A stretch of 64,000 bases of DNA from Tanypteryx hageni. Its lineage: Eukaryota > Arthropoda > Insecta > Odonata > Petaluridae. Location: assembly GCA_028673005.1 (NCBI GenBank), contig CM054113.1, positions 174,947,956-175,011,955 of the forward strand, given 5' to 3'. Every line of letters begins with the position of its first letter. The first letter of the stretch is position 1. Below the pieces are notes generated by a model. It had not been told where the DNA came from, searched no databases, and saw nothing but the letters and a program-made list of their open reading frames with translations. The position numbers and the translations under genes are program-made. Below, one piece after another: positions 32,104 to 44,415 of this stretch.

Positions 32104-33150
32104 TATTTATTTTTATTTTATTATTATTATTTCAATATACAATGCAAGTGGGCGCCTGGCCCGGTGGCAAGGTTACAAAATTAACATATAAAAAAAAACA
32201 TATTTAAAACATATAAAAACATATTCAGAAGATTCAGTTTACAATTTTTCACATACCACATACAATATTCTATTCATATATTTTTCCTGTTAGGAGCTTC
32301 GAGTTCGAGCTCCTTCGTTAATTAATTCATCTTACAATATTATTTAACAATAACTTAACTAAAAGTAATGAAAATCGTTCCCAGTGATATTTTTTTCTCT
32401 TGATTTAAAGGTTTTAACATTTCTAGGGAAGGGTACACAAATGGAAACATCACGTATCACTCAAAAGCTCGTCTTTAGAATTACCCATAATTATTATGCA
32501 TTTTAAATGGTATTTAACTTCGCTTTAAAGAGACCTACGCGGGAAGGGAATGGCTTGAAGACCTCTGCAGGTAATGCGTTCCAATGCTCAATCCCTCTAT
32601 TAAGAAACGAGAATTTTCCCCAGTTTGTTTTTTGTGGAGGAGGCTCCATCTTGTGCTCATGATCCCAGCGTCCATGATAAGAAGGTTTTTTAATCCTATC
32701 ACAAATATCTGCCCAAGCTGGCTTTTTCGTATATGCATTAAAAAGTCCCCCTAGCCTTGCTATGCTTCTTCTATGTTCTAGCGATTCCCACTCTAGTTTT
32801 TTTAACATTTCTGTTACGCTCTCGGTTCTTCTAAAATCTCCTAAGACATAGCGCGCTGCAGTTCTCTGCACCATCTCAAGCTGCTTTATCTGACCCACTG
32901 AGTGAGGATCCCACACTATTGCAGCATATTCCAGAATAGGCCTAACTAACGATTTGTAAGCCATTTCCTTTGTGGCGGGACTACTCTTTCCTAAGACCCT
33001 AATTATAAAATGCAGTGCTCCGTAAGCTTTGGCTACAACTCTGTTATATTTTATGTGTCTCGCCAGATATTTTAAGTTATAATTGCAGCTCATGGTAGGC
33101 AAAAGGTTGGGAGCCAACGTTCTACCTCTTCGCCTCTTTCTTAGCATCCT
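32104..33150 (-). mobile_element. LINE family 2, 5'-truncated copy
   Basis: Minus-strand non-LTR retrotransposon: RT C-terminus (33147 down to 32503), an AT-rich 3' UTR, then a terminal phrase (minus strand CTTGCCACCGGGCCAGGCGC) and an AATAAT/AAAT-rich tail. The same terminal phrase and tail occur at 45207-45265. It differs from family 1 in sequence, 3' end and tail. Confidence 0.82.
32503..33147 (-). pseudogene. LINE family 2 reverse transcriptase C-terminal domain
   Basis: An uninterrupted 214-codon minus-strand frame. Landmarks in order: NLKYLARHIKYNRVVAKAYG, KEMAYKSLVRPILEYAAIVW followed by DPHS, KQLEMVQRTAARYVLG, ESLEHRRSIARL and FLNRGIEHWNALPAEVF near the end. These match the thumb/C-terminal region of CR1/L2-like RTs. 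Upstream RT motifs are absent (5' truncation near 33150). The intact frame implies a rather young insertion. Confidence 0.88.
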
Positions 33151-33199
33151 CCCTTTAATGGATTATTTCAACAGACCTTTGCCTCTCAGAGTTTGACCT

Positions 33200-33432
33200 A
33201 CCCACTCTGACTTTCTCTTATCACTCTAATTAAGCTCCCATCTTCCTCCACCTCGTTTAAAACTTCCTCATTTGTTTTACTCTCTGCCCAAATATTTTTC
33301 TCTAATCTACGCCATACCCCACCCTCAAACGACTCTAATCTGCTCACACCTTCTTTCCTCGTATTTCATGACTCACTCCCGTACAACGTTAACTTCCATA
33401 CTGAGATTTTCACCAGCCACTTTTTAATACCT
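33200..33432 (-). pseudogene. C-terminal fragment of a third LINE
   Basis: Minus-strand translation gives KWLVKISVWKLTLYGSES, a stop where a tryptophan is expected (TGA for TGG), then VSRLESFEGGVWRRLEKNIW, TNEEVLNEVEEDGSLI and a stop. The WxVKxxVWxxxLYGSESW and FExxVWRRxEK blocks are typical of the region downstream of the RT in LINEs whose palm looks like the fragment at 18979. It may belong to that family. Confidence 0.7.
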
Positions 33433-33439
33433 TAATTCG

Positions 33440-34750
33440 GACTCCCTGTCACCAACTCTCGTCGTCTCATAAACCCTTCCCTGGCACTATATAGATAGAG
33501 GCTTTCAAGATGTGTTCCGTGGAAAACTCGTGGCACTATCTCTTGGTTAGAATTTCTGTGAAAATGTTTTAAATATAAGGGTCCCGTGGCTTCAGAAGGT
33601 TTGCAAACCTCCGCTCAACCTATTCTGGCCCTGACTGTGGGAAAACGCCCATTGAGAGAGAGAGAGAGATAAGAACCATCCGGAGTATGCCGTTTGGCCT
33701 GAGAGGAAGAGAGAGACGTGCAATCAGAGCGAATAGGCGGTGCACAAAACAAAAGGGGACAATGGCACCGTCCTCCCTGGTGTGACACTGGTGCACGGCG
33801 GCGTTGATCGCTGGTGTTACGCCCTCGCTCGGGACACTTTCACGTCTGTCGTACTCGACGGGAGACGGTGCCATTTTTGCGGAAAACGCCGCCGTCCGAG
33901 CGAAAAAAATGGTGCTTGGCGGGTTGTTGACTCGTGTAAAAAATAAATAAAATTAGAGATACTCGCTCTTGAATCTTTTCGCATCGGAGGAGGGTTTTCG
34001 CGTGGCATATTTTTTCGCCGAGGGATTTTCGTTCTTACCTTGAATGGTGTAAAAAAAACAGCCGATCGCTATTTAAAAAAATATATTTTTGAAATCGACA
34101 GTTTTTTATTGTTTCAGAGATTAGCGACCTTGAAATGACGGAATGTGGCCCGTAATTCGTCTCTCTGTCCAAATTTTCCAATGAGAACTGAATATATTTT
34201 TTCTTAGTGCTGCACAAATCAGAACAATGACTTCACGAATGCATTCCCGCCGCCCGCGATAGTGATGGTCACGAGCACGATCCTTGCGTTCATTGGCAGT
34301 CAACAGTATTGAAATTTTATTTACACCGCTGGTTATTTCCGCCGATAACAAGAGAATTTTTCCTATACAAAAGAACACCATGCTCGTGCCAATCATAATC
34401 TTACTTCAGCCACATTCATACGCGATGCATGTAACAATGTGGAGCTCAGGCACGCAGCTACAGGAGCACCAGATGCAATAATCTCTTTTAGAGCTATAAC
34501 ACTGTTAATCAAAGATCTTGTCACAAAGATATTTTTAGGTGTTACCTATGTATGCATGTTTTATGCTGATTACGAAACTGAAAACAGTTTTTGAGTGACA
34601 CGCGAGTTCAGATTTTCGCAAAACAGATAAAATTGGGGTTTCCTCTAAGGGGATTTTCAACCATAGCGTCCGCAGTTTTTCGACGATTTTACCCTCCCCT
34701 CCCCCACTCCCCCCGTTCGCAAATATCCGCATACACCAAATAGTGCATTT
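33440..34750. other. No gene; CpG-richer patch
   Basis: 33600-33940 is GC/CpG-richer with a GA run (33654-33670). Frames on both strands show no domain. The rest is AT-rich. Confidence 0.4.
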
Positions 34751-34756
34751 AAAGCA

Positions 34757-35059
34757 GTGACCACAAATTTCCATGGAAACTTCAGAGCAGAAAATTACAA
34801 GTCACTAGTTAAAGACCTTCTCGCTGCCTACAAAAATATGGGATGCCGCATGTCACTGAAAATTCATTTTCTGGACTCATATCTCGACTTCTTCCCGCCG
34901 AGCTTGGGTGAGCATGGGGAAGGCTTTCATCAAGAAATATCCACGATAGAGAAGCGATACCAGGGCAAGTGGAACCCCAATATGTTAGGTGACTACTGCT
35001 GGACATTGGTTACGGATTTCCGTGTGGCAAAATACATGTGTCAATGTGTTGATATTTAA
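34757..35059 (+). pseudogene. Fragment of a repetitive arthropod hypothetical protein
   Basis: The frame reads NFRAENYKSLVKDLLAAYKN, MSLKIHFLDSYLDFFPPSLG, EHGEGFHQEISTIEKRYQGK and WNPNMLGDYCWTL. From memory this resembles a phrase (HLDFFPENLG...EHGERFHQDI-TMEKRYQGKW---ML-DYCWTL) recurring in many uncharacterised, transposon-associated arthropod proteins. Relative to that pattern a few residues are missing between SLG and EHGE, and GERF has become GEGF. The upstream part is missing. I read this as a decayed copy of a multicopy family of unknown function; the superfamily is not known to me. Confidence 0.55.
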
Positions 35060-35064
35060 AATTC

Positions 35065-38000
35065 GTCATGCTCCTCAAATTAAAGTTCATTAAGTCTTTT
35101 ATAACTGGAAACATTTTACCGTTAGACCCATTATAAATATTTTACGGGCATTTGCTTATGAAAGAAGCCTGTCTACAAATATGATAGCCGAAATTGTTAA
35201 TTTTTCGTCGTAAATAATAAAAAAATAACATATTTATTTCATAGCATGACTAACGCTATTATTCCGTTCCGTTCGTTTTATCCACCTGCATGAATAAATA
35301 TTCAAGTTATTAGTTTTTGGAGGTAAAAACGACCTCAGTGCCATTTTGAAATTAGTGGATACTTAATGAACTACGACAAATATCGGATACCTCCACTTTT
35401 AAAAGTTAAGTCTTGAAATCCTCTTCAAAGACCAATTTTCATGCTTATATCATCATACAAAACGATACCAAGATTTTTATACAATCTCTCTTATATATTA
35501 AATCTTCAAAATGGTCCAAATTTAATTTTCGATTCACAAAAAAATGGTGGGGGATAGAAAGATTTTAAGTAATTTTCGAACTCAGCATTAAAAAATCTAG
35601 CAGATTCACCCATTTTTGTACATGTGACAAAACAAAAGTTCTTTTTTGTCGTCCAGTTTTATTGATGAGATAAAGAAATTCGTGTTTGCATCTAACGGTT
35701 TGTGTTTGATTAGGAGAGGCTCTCAAAGACCAACTCGCATGAAACTGCTGAATATACCAAACGCGCATTTCAGCTACCAAGTAGTCCCCAGTGGCAATCT
35801 TAGAGTCTCAACAAGAAGTCCAAACCAGGACTAATGTTGACGTCCCGAATTGATTACTTACATTGACAGGAAATGTTTCAGTATGTGTTATCCAGTCCAA
35901 GGAATTCTCTTACCATAAAGACCATTTGTAATTCATAGTTTATCAATAATAGAGAAAATTTGGAAAACAAATTAATAGAGTATTATCAAGTTTAAAATAT
36001 GTACTAAAAGCAATGTCAAAATCTCCTTCTGACATATTTTGCATGTATTTTTTTTAAATAAATGAATTTAATAAATACGCTAATATGTATGGATCAACTA
36101 TCCATTGCTGAAGAGTAGTCGAGTGGAAAAGAATAATCCATTTGTTCACTCGTCCGGTAATAATCGTTTCCATGGCAACTATCCGATAAAATGCTATTTA
36201 AAACGCAAAAACGCCATGTTTTAGTAGAAATTCAAGAAAATACTATAAACTATCAAAATTCTGTTATAAGAATTAGAATTTACATTACTTTCCCCTTAGA
36301 AAGGTACAAACCACGTTCCGATATCACAATTTTAAGATATTTTAAAGTACTAAAGAAAACATCTCTGCACGATGGATTTGAGACTTCCTATGTAAAAAAT
36401 GGGGAAAAAACCTTCATGGAATCAAACCCGAGACTTCAATCTTCGCCAAATAAAGGTGGGCTCAGGTAGCACGAGCCTCATACCAAGTTTCATGAAAATC
36501 GACCCATTGATGCAAAGGTTGTTAGTAGGGGACACACATACAGACAGGATCATTTCATAAGGCTTTGTTTCCTTTGGAAACCAGTCTAAAAATAACTCAT
36601 TTTTCCGGTGTTTTTTCTTTACGAGTATAAAAGGAGTAGGGTATGTCTTCGGCCTGAAAATAAGTCGCGGGGAATGGTACTTAATAAATAAATGCCTCGG
36701 TCCATACAATAAACCGCACGATTAAAATGCTTCCAATCCACTTCATCATTCGCTATATTCAATCCATAATGTGAGCTCGACTAGTTTGCGTGCGAATCCC
36801 TCAACTCGGTCAACATTCGGTCTAAGACCGGGTCTGACCAGTATCAGCAGAAATCTCATCACAACGAGAATACAATAAAATGATATTGCGTTATTTTTTT
36901 AAGTTTCTCTTTGAATCGATTTAATTTTTTTCCTATAGCGAATAATAAGAAAATCACTCGTGCGCCTTAACTTTTCCGAACCTCGGTTTCCCACGTCATT
37001 AAAATTTTCCAACTTTTCGATATCCGCACCATATATCGATGTCGCATGATCATCCCTCGAGCTCCCATTAAGGAGCAAGAACATAGTCCCAGCACTCCAC
37101 TCTCGCTCCGTTTATAGAAAGGAAGAGGTACGACTTTATTGCTCTCTTTCCCTTCAAAAACACAGAAATGCCAACAACTTTCGAGGGAGTGGAGGAAAAA
37201 CACATCCCCGCTTTTTAAAGCGCTTATGATACACTCCTCGGAGCGCGGAAGATCACGGTCGAGATTTTGAAAGCACTTCGATGGTATCGGTGTAGCGTGG
37301 CGACCGACAATTTAAGGACTTTAGAGAGACAGAGAGAGAGGAGGGCATTGGAGGGTAATGGAAGAAAATAACACGGAGCGGCGCTGCAATCGACAGACGC
37401 GAGCACCGCCGAAATGTAACATCCCATTACAGTCACGAGGAGGATGGGGGTAATAAAGGTGGAGAGAAAGACCAGGAACATATACACAATAGGCAGAACC
37501 GGCCTATCACTGAAGGGGACCCGGATGCGATTATCCATGGGGGCCCCACGAGATTAATATGTATAGTAATAACGAAAGGTTTATGGGGCCCCCAAGTTTT
37601 AAAATTGTAAGTTTGGAGTGTTTTTATTGGAAATCAGTTTGGAAAGTAATTTTTTAGTAAACGTCAATGCAAAATTTACACCCGACACTTTAATGATTGT
37701 GATCTCCAAACCTCAGGGGGCGTGGATGCCTCGCATCCGCCACACTCTCCATGAATAAATCAATATTATATGGCGAAAGGCTTCTTTGAAATTTTCTAAA
37801 ACTTTAAATTTTACAAAAACCCTCCCGTACTATTTATAACTCCGAACAAAATTAATTAGTAGTCTTTTGGGAAAATTTCGTATATCACTTTCTTAAATCA
37901 TCGTTATAGATTCGATATGAATATTTGACAGAATTTTGGCAAATTTAAATTGCATTTTGGGTGTTTTCAGTAACTAGATCAGAATTAATTGATAGTCTTT

Positions 38001-38580
38001 TGGAATATTTTCAAATATCTCAAATTTAAATCGTCATTCTAGATTCGATCTGAAGATATGACCAAATTTTGGAAAATTTGAATTACATTTAGGAAGTCCT
38101 TAGTAAATTAAAAAAAATTAGCATTTCTATCTCTATATTAACTCCTTCCACGAAAATGCTATCTATGCTGTTGCTAATGATAAAAAGCAAAAAATAACTG
38201 AATGATTCTATTTCGGCCGTTTTCTAAAAGAAATCCAAGGACTGACGTGTCCTAAAAATTTCCCTTCTATATAGCGAAGAAAACGGCAACCGACATATCA
38301 CCGAAACCTGCGCACCGGCGATGCTTCAGTTTTTTTGCACGCGAGTTTTGAATCCTCTCGCCACGAAAAGTTCTCGAAACACCTACGCGGGGGGGGGGGG
38401 GGAGGGGGGGGGGGGAGAGGACAACAATTTTATCGCCATCGTTTTTCTTTTTACGATTTATCGGCGTGATGAACTTGTCTGACTCCGCGATTCTATTTTT
38501 GCGCCTGCGAGTTGAAAAAAAACAGGAATTCGGGAAATATCCGTTTGGATTTCATTTATTTTTTAATGCGAGCGACTTCG
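35065..38580. other. No gene recognised
   Basis: Mostly AT-rich. 36470-36560 has a CCAAGTTTCATGAAAATCGA phrase followed by ACACACATACAGACAGGAT, typical of arthropod dispersed repeats and like the tail at 14465. 36970-37540 is GC-richer and has no domain. 37540-37750 shows GGGGCCCCA-type phrases suggesting an eroded MITE. 37940-38060 contains two similar AT-rich segments (TCGATATGAA/TCGATCTGAA with AATTTTGG) about 120 bp apart. Confidence 0.4.
38389..38416 (+). repeat. Poly-G run
   Basis: G runs interrupted by one A. G-quadruplex-capable; the exact length may be unreliable in an assembly. Confidence 0.7.
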
Positions 38581-38589
38581 TGCCAAACC

Positions 38590-38797
38590 TTAACCCTAAC
38601 CCTTACCCCACTCGACGACCTTACTGTTCTCTACTTCTCTTCCCCACCTCCCCCTTCTCCTCTCCCCCTCTCTCCTCTCATGCCCATCCAGGCTCCGAAA
38701 AGGGACATGCCATTCTGTCGCATTTGGAAAGCGTTGAAATACAAAAAATAAATAAAAACTCCGTGGGCAAGTGTGACAATGGGAGTGAAGAGGGCGT

Positions 38798-38838
<41 letters not shown>

Positions 38839-39420
38839 GAGAGTTATGCGTTGAAGGGGAAAGAGAAGATTTTGGAGGAGAGATAGATTGGGAGGGAAGG
38901 GAGAGATTCGTCCAGAGGTGTCGACAATAGTGTGGGTCGGGCGGAGGAGCGCGGGAGGGGAGAGTAATCGAACGAGGTGAAAGTGTAGTTAACGGCTTCG
39001 CCGGGAGAAAGGGGTGACTCGGGAACGAGTCGCGAAAGAGGGGGTGGGTGGCTTTTTGTGGGAAGATGGAGGGGAAACATTGAGGGAGAAAGCGCAAGGT
39101 AAAAGGGGAAGGTGTAGAAGAAGATCGGAGGGGGAGGAGAAATGGGAGGGAGGGAGGAGGAGGGGAAGCGTCGAAAGGGGTGTGGGGAAGACGGGTTGTC
39201 GAGGCGGAAACGTGGGGCGGGGTTGGGTTCAGATAGCCGCGGGAGGGTAACGAAGCTGGGTCGGAGGGAGTGGCCTCTCTCTCTCTCTCTCCACACCGAA
39301 CCGCAGCCATGCCCTACTATTCCAAAATGAGAGGGAGGGGGGGGAGAGAAGATGGCTTTCAAGAAAGCGGGAGGGGAGGTGTAGGGAAGGGGGGCGGGGA
39401 AGGGGAGGGACTCAGGATTG
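38590..39420. repeat. Pyrimidine tract then long purine-rich tract
   Basis: 38600-38690 is C/T-rich. 38798-39420 is G/A-rich on the plus strand, including (AG)n at 38801-38835. Long frames on both strands (for example minus 38678-39310) are low complexity and not genes. Confidence 0.7.
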
Positions 39421-39840
39421 GCGGAGAAAACGCAGTCTCGGAAGAAGTTATTTTTGGCTGCTTCAGAGATTCTTTGTCTTTCTGGTCTGTGCGAGCGAAA
39501 TGTATGTATGATCTCCTCTCTTCGCCATTTGGGGTTCGTTCCTGTAAGAACGCGCGAGCTGAATACCTAAAAGGTGGACGTCGTCGTCTTGTGTTGCCCG
39601 AATGGCTACGAGTAACGCTGGAAGAAAAGGATTATCGGGATCAAGAGGGCAGTGTTGCCAGCGTTTCTCTCCCCTCTGGGATTTCCCCCTGAGAGGGGAA
39701 GGGGGAGACTGCTGGATTGCGATCCGAGTCATTTGCTAAGCCTACTCTCTTTGTCACACGCAAGCACACATACACAACCGCAAGCATGCCTCTCTTTCTC
39801 TTTTATAAATCCAATCGTACTATGAATTGGCCGACCGTGT

Positions 39841-39994
39841 CTCTCCGATAGCCATAAAAAACGCTGGGAAAATCATATGCTCATCCTGGCTCTTTTTTAA
39901 AAATCCAATAGCGATGAGTCGCCACTGAAGACGGCTGTTTTGTATCCCATAAGCGCGCATCTGGTTTTCCCGAACGTTTTTATGGCTATTAGAG
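39841..39994. repeat. Foldback repeat family, copy 5
   Basis: The left arm is CTCTCCGATAGCCATAAAAA and GGGAAAATCATATGCTCAT. The right arm is CACTGAAGACGGCTGTTTTG, then GCGCATCTGGTTTTCCCGAA and TTTTATGGCTATTAGAG. Arms are inverted, 40-50 bp. Confidence 0.72.
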
Positions 39995-40598
39995 CCATTG
40001 TTTGTCGATTAATCCGCAATGTGAACTCCTTGTTTCTTTCTTGAATCCATCGAAATTGTATGTGTAAGTACAGGAGAAGATGTCAAGAGGATTGGTGATG
40101 TCTTCTCGAATATTATGAACCCGAAAATTAATGGAAGGAATTTTGTTTATACTTACTGTAGAAAAAAAAACAAAATTATTTTTTCCGGCTCCGATACATG
40201 CTTCTCGAGAAAAATACTTCAAAATTACTATCTTAGCGTCATCACCTATTAGGTAAAAAAATTGGATTTATTAATTTTACGGAATAAGTTAAGAGAAATT
40301 ATAATTATTTATAATGCTTTTTTTAAAAGCTCAGTACGGTCAAATATTATTCGGTTTCTGCAAAAATTTCTCCATGATCAATGAATTCGCTCCATTTCAG
40401 CCTTTCCTGTACATAATTTATCTCTTAAATTCACATAGATATCAAATATTCGAATGATATCTTCTATATAGTTAACTCACCGTAAAAGTTTTCTCTGAAG
40501 GAGAATTAGATACAGCGACCCAACGATACATATACATGCCATTGACATGACTTCGACCTATCATACGAGTATAAGCCGCGGAATCTATAAGATTACAC

Positions 40599-40672
40599 TC
40601 ATCCCTCGAATTGCACGGTTTCGCTCTGTACGTTTTAGGTTTAGCACGGCTTTCTTTTTAGAGAACTACATA
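40599..40672 (+). repeat. Pogo/Tigger-like dispersed repeat, copy 2
   Basis: CATCCCTCGAATTGCACGGT, then TTCGCT, ACGTTTT, GCACGG and CTTTCTTTTT. It aligns with 1941-2012 over its whole length. Confidence 0.5.
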
Positions 40673-40679
40673 GCTCGAA

Positions 40680-41980
40680 TTTTCCGGCCACCAATAACTT
40701 TGCTCGCGCGAGATGTAAGGAAGAAGCCCTGCCCCTGTAAAATATGCGACGGTTGAGCTGCTTAGAGATTTCCTCGGTGAATGCAGCTTTCTCCGCCGTC
40801 GCCAAGAGCCATCCGATTGTGAGCGAGTTGCTTTTGAAGTCCCTCTCTCTCTCTCTCTCCATCTGCCCACGGCTGGGTTTGAATGCATGCATGCTTCTTA
40901 ATGTCTGATCCTCTCTCTCTCTCCGCCTCCTCCCAACTTTCTTCTCTCGTATTTCCCAGCATCCCTGCAGTGACACAAAATTTATTCCTTAATCTCTATA
41001 TGTATGCCTCTTATCTGTTGAAGTTTCAAACGAGAGGTTTTTGAGATTTGTGACGTACCTATTTGTGCGATTATTCCGCGCGTATATGCATACCTACATA
41101 CACGTGTATATGCGTTCATCCAATCCTTATTTAGTAACTTTATGCCGTTCCACTAAAATGAAAATGCGAAAAATACCTATTTAGTTGCTCGGTAATAAAG
41201 GAAGAACTTTTCTTTGCATCATGTTTTCGTGCCTGATGACGACCTGCCCATATAATTTCTTTCACTCTTCCTTTGTAACTAATTGTAAGCTACCCCAGGA
41301 GTTATTTTCTTATAGTTTACAGATTTTTGTATTTTTCCAAATGCGTTTTCGTTAGTTTCGCGTTTTATACTTTTTGTTTTTAGTTTCCTGAGCCGTGGTT
41401 TGACGTTCTTAAACCTCTTGCCGGTGCCAAAAACTGTAGGTGGTGCAAAAAGGTTTTACCCAAAAAAGAACTCCATTTGCAAAACAATAACTCGAGGCGT
41501 GCATAAAAAATCGTGCACTAATGATTATGATGCACAACAGTGGGATTAAAAAATCATTGCGATGCTGCAAAGTCAGTGTAACTCCGTCTTTCGGCTACTA
41601 TGATTTTCCTCGAACGCGAAAATACTTGTCTTCGAATTGTAAAAAATTGTTAGCTCTGTCATTTCTTTCAAGGATAACAGAGGATGCAGGAAGCAAGCTC
41701 ACAAATATGAAAATACCAATGCTTGATGTTTTAAACAAATTTTAGATATAAGATTCGTCATAAATTATTCGTAATAGATAACAGTTAAGGCAAATGACAA
41801 TGTATAGACACCTCAATCATATTATTGGACTACTCAGGAGAAAAATTCAGGCTTTTATCCTCTTTAAACAGGTCAGTTATATATTTATAGGCTATTTATT
41901 ATTAAATACCCATAAGCAGCTGTTACTTAAGGGCAATAATGCTGAGAACCTGATATAACAGCAGTATGATACTGATAGAA
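40680..41980. other. No gene recognised
   Basis: CT runs at 40840-40860 and 40910-40925. Frames such as 41521-41745 carry no domain. Confidence 0.4.
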
Positions 41981-41983
41981 AGA

Positions 41984-42381
41984 TAGAAAAGGTTCAGCGC
42001 AGGGCAGCTAGATTTGTAAAGAGGAATTACGATAGTAAACAAAGCGTAACATCATTAATAGAAAATCTGAAATGGACATCGTTAGAGGAACGTAGGCTGC
42101 AGGCTAGAATTAAACTACTGGAAAAATTTATGTCGGAGGGACTAGCGAATGAGGTAGTAGGACTTATCAGAAGCCCGACGTATTTCGGAAGGCAGGACAG
42201 TGAGGATAAGATTCGCGAGATTGACTGCAGAACGGAGCGATATAGAGGATCGTTTTTCCCTAGGACGATAAGAGACCATAATAGGAAAAGATAACGTAGG
42301 AAAACTATGGACCTTTGGTGCACTGCACCCCCTGCCATCCACCGAAAAGGTGACTTGCAGGGTATAATGTAGATGTAGATA
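41984..42381 (+). mobile_element. LINE family 1, 5'-truncated copy
   Basis: The coding part 41986-42294 reads EKVQRRAARFVKRNYD, TSLIENLKWTSLEERRLQAR, IREIDCRTERYRGSFFPRTI and RDHNRKR before the stop. It is followed by the family phrase (CACTGCACCCCCTGCCATCC, GTGACTTGCAGGG) and a short TGTAGATGTAGATA tail. The frame is intact, and it lacks everything upstream of the RT C-terminus. No clear target duplication was seen. Confidence 0.88.
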
Positions 42382-42384
42382 TAC

Positions 42385-44335
42385 TATATTCTGTCGTCGA
42401 TACTCGGACAGATTTTCACGCAAGGAATGCATCTCCTTGGTTTGATTTTTTCCGAAAATTTTTATTGGAATTCTATATCAAATGTTCGCGTGTGGGGAAT
42501 GCTAAAGGAAAGTTTCGGTCATTGCTGCATAGCGATCGAATCATCTAAAATATGTAACGTTTCGGCCACGTTTGGGTGAAATCGGTGAAAGGGTTTGAAA
42601 GTTATTAGAGCTGGAGCGGAGTCAAAGAGATGAATAAAAACAGTGATTCGGTCTTTCTTTTAACCACACGCTACTTTCGCGATTCCTTGCCTCTAATAAG
42701 CCTTGAATTCCGTTTACTCATACCTAAATATCTGATCTATCTTTTCATCAACAATAAAATAATCATGAATTCAATGGATGGCCAAACATTAAAATGGCCG
42801 CCTTGAGGGGTGAACCGGGATGAAAAAATTACCAGCTTAAGGGGTTAATGAAGACATCGCGAAATGGCCTTTCCGAGGCAATATTTTAATAAGATTTTTA
42901 AAATATTTCCTAATATAAATTTCTTTTACGAAGTAACCAACATTAATAAGTTGTAATTAAAGAATAAAATCGGTCTATACCAAATTAGATAAGAGTAGCC
43001 TTACAACTTCAAAAAAGTATGTAAATAGATTTGCACTGCTCTTACAAACAATCAAAATTACCTGACAGTGCGAATTACTTTGAGGATAATGACTTAAAAG
43101 AACCGTTTTATTGAATTTTATATTCAAATTTATTTATTTAGCTAATTATCGCACTTATCAGTACGGTCGAGTTTGATTCGATTGTAAGCCGGTATCACAG
43201 TGGATCTGGTATTTTTCTGATAACTTTATATTTACCCCGACAATAAAACTGTAGTTGTTTCACAGCTTGACATCTTACGGCCAGAATTTTCTGTTCAGAA
43301 TTGTTCGAGCACAATTCAAGGAATATATCCGCTTAAAGCTAATGAATGCGAGAGTCATAGATATTAAACGGCAATACTTGGTGGAACTCCATTCTGTATT
43401 AATTTGTGTGTATAAAAATACGGAATTTTTACTTTAAAAATTTGTTTTTGTACAAATAATTTTTTTATAAATTTAATGGAGCATTATTTACATCACTCCC
43501 TTCGAAAGAGACCCAAGTTTTTACCTACCTCCTCACAGATATCTTGATTGTGCAAACCCCGTGACAGATCCTTGATAATTTCGTAATTTCAGTCGACGCA
43601 ATTATATCCTGAGCATAAGGTTTTTTCTTCTACCTTGTCCGTCCGTTCAACATAGAAAGTTTTCCACCCCAATCGGAATATAATTGGCGATTCCTGGTAT
43701 CGAGCCCAGCTCATTTCGATGGGAATCGAGCCAAGGAAAAGCGCAAGGAAGCATGCTAAATGAGTGTTTTAATGGAAAACAATTCAGGTGACGCTTCCAC
43801 AAATCATGACGACGAAAGCCTGTGTTTTATTTAATACATAGGTGCGCCAATTCCGCAGGCATGCATTAACCATCCCATTTAGAATCATTTTTCGCTCAGA
43901 TGTGTATAGTATAGTGTAATTGAATTGAATCCGCGCGGCTGGTAAATCAAACGAATTTTCCAGGAATCACGGCGCGGTGCGTTATTTTAAAGATAAACAA
44001 AACTGGCGACCTACCGATATTGCCTCAGAAAATCAATCCGTGGAAATACTTCGAGTCAGAAAAATCCATCGATATTATTTTTGCAGTAGGAGTCATTGCA
44101 CGTTTTTCGTATTTCCCGGAAAATTCGTCAGCTCACTATTATCTAGCTCATTTTGCGGACCGATGTTTTTCTGTTAAGCAAATAAATCATTTTCCCCAAA
44201 CTGGATGAGTCGAGAGAAGGGGATAGAGAATTTTTTGAGAGAGTTATTTTTTACATTTACTGTGTAAGCTATGACAATTAATGTCATGGAACATACGCGT
44301 ACGCTCTAATACGGCTATCCCCAACACGTATCTCG
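42385..44335. other. No gene recognised
   Basis: AT-rich intergenic-looking DNA. No domain in any frame and no repeat border recognised. Confidence 0.4.
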
Positions 44336-44415
44336 CGAGCCACATGTGATTCGTACAGTATATGGCTTTCAGTCATATGTACTATACGTTTTGACTTTTC
44401 AGCGAATGAAAAATT
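44336..44415 (+). repeat. hAT-type repeat remnant
   Basis: CTCGCGAGCCACATGTGATT, then GGCTTTCAGTCATATGTACT. It aligns with 18520-18605; the left edge CCCCAAC resembles a decayed hAT end. Confidence 0.5.

Noticed and set aside
36000..36070. Possible third LINE family 2 tail (TTGCATGT...AAATAAATG)
   Set aside because: Lacks the diagnostic CTTGCCACC-GGCC phrase; AT-rich chance match.
38588..38612. CCTTAACCCTAACCCTTACC, resembling a telomere repeat
   Set aside because: Only two to three degenerate units, and the arthropod repeat would be CCTAA; chance in C-rich DNA is enough.
38678..39310. 210- and 172-codon frames on the minus strand
   Set aside because: Low-complexity products of a purine-rich tract; overlapping frames are all open and there is no domain.
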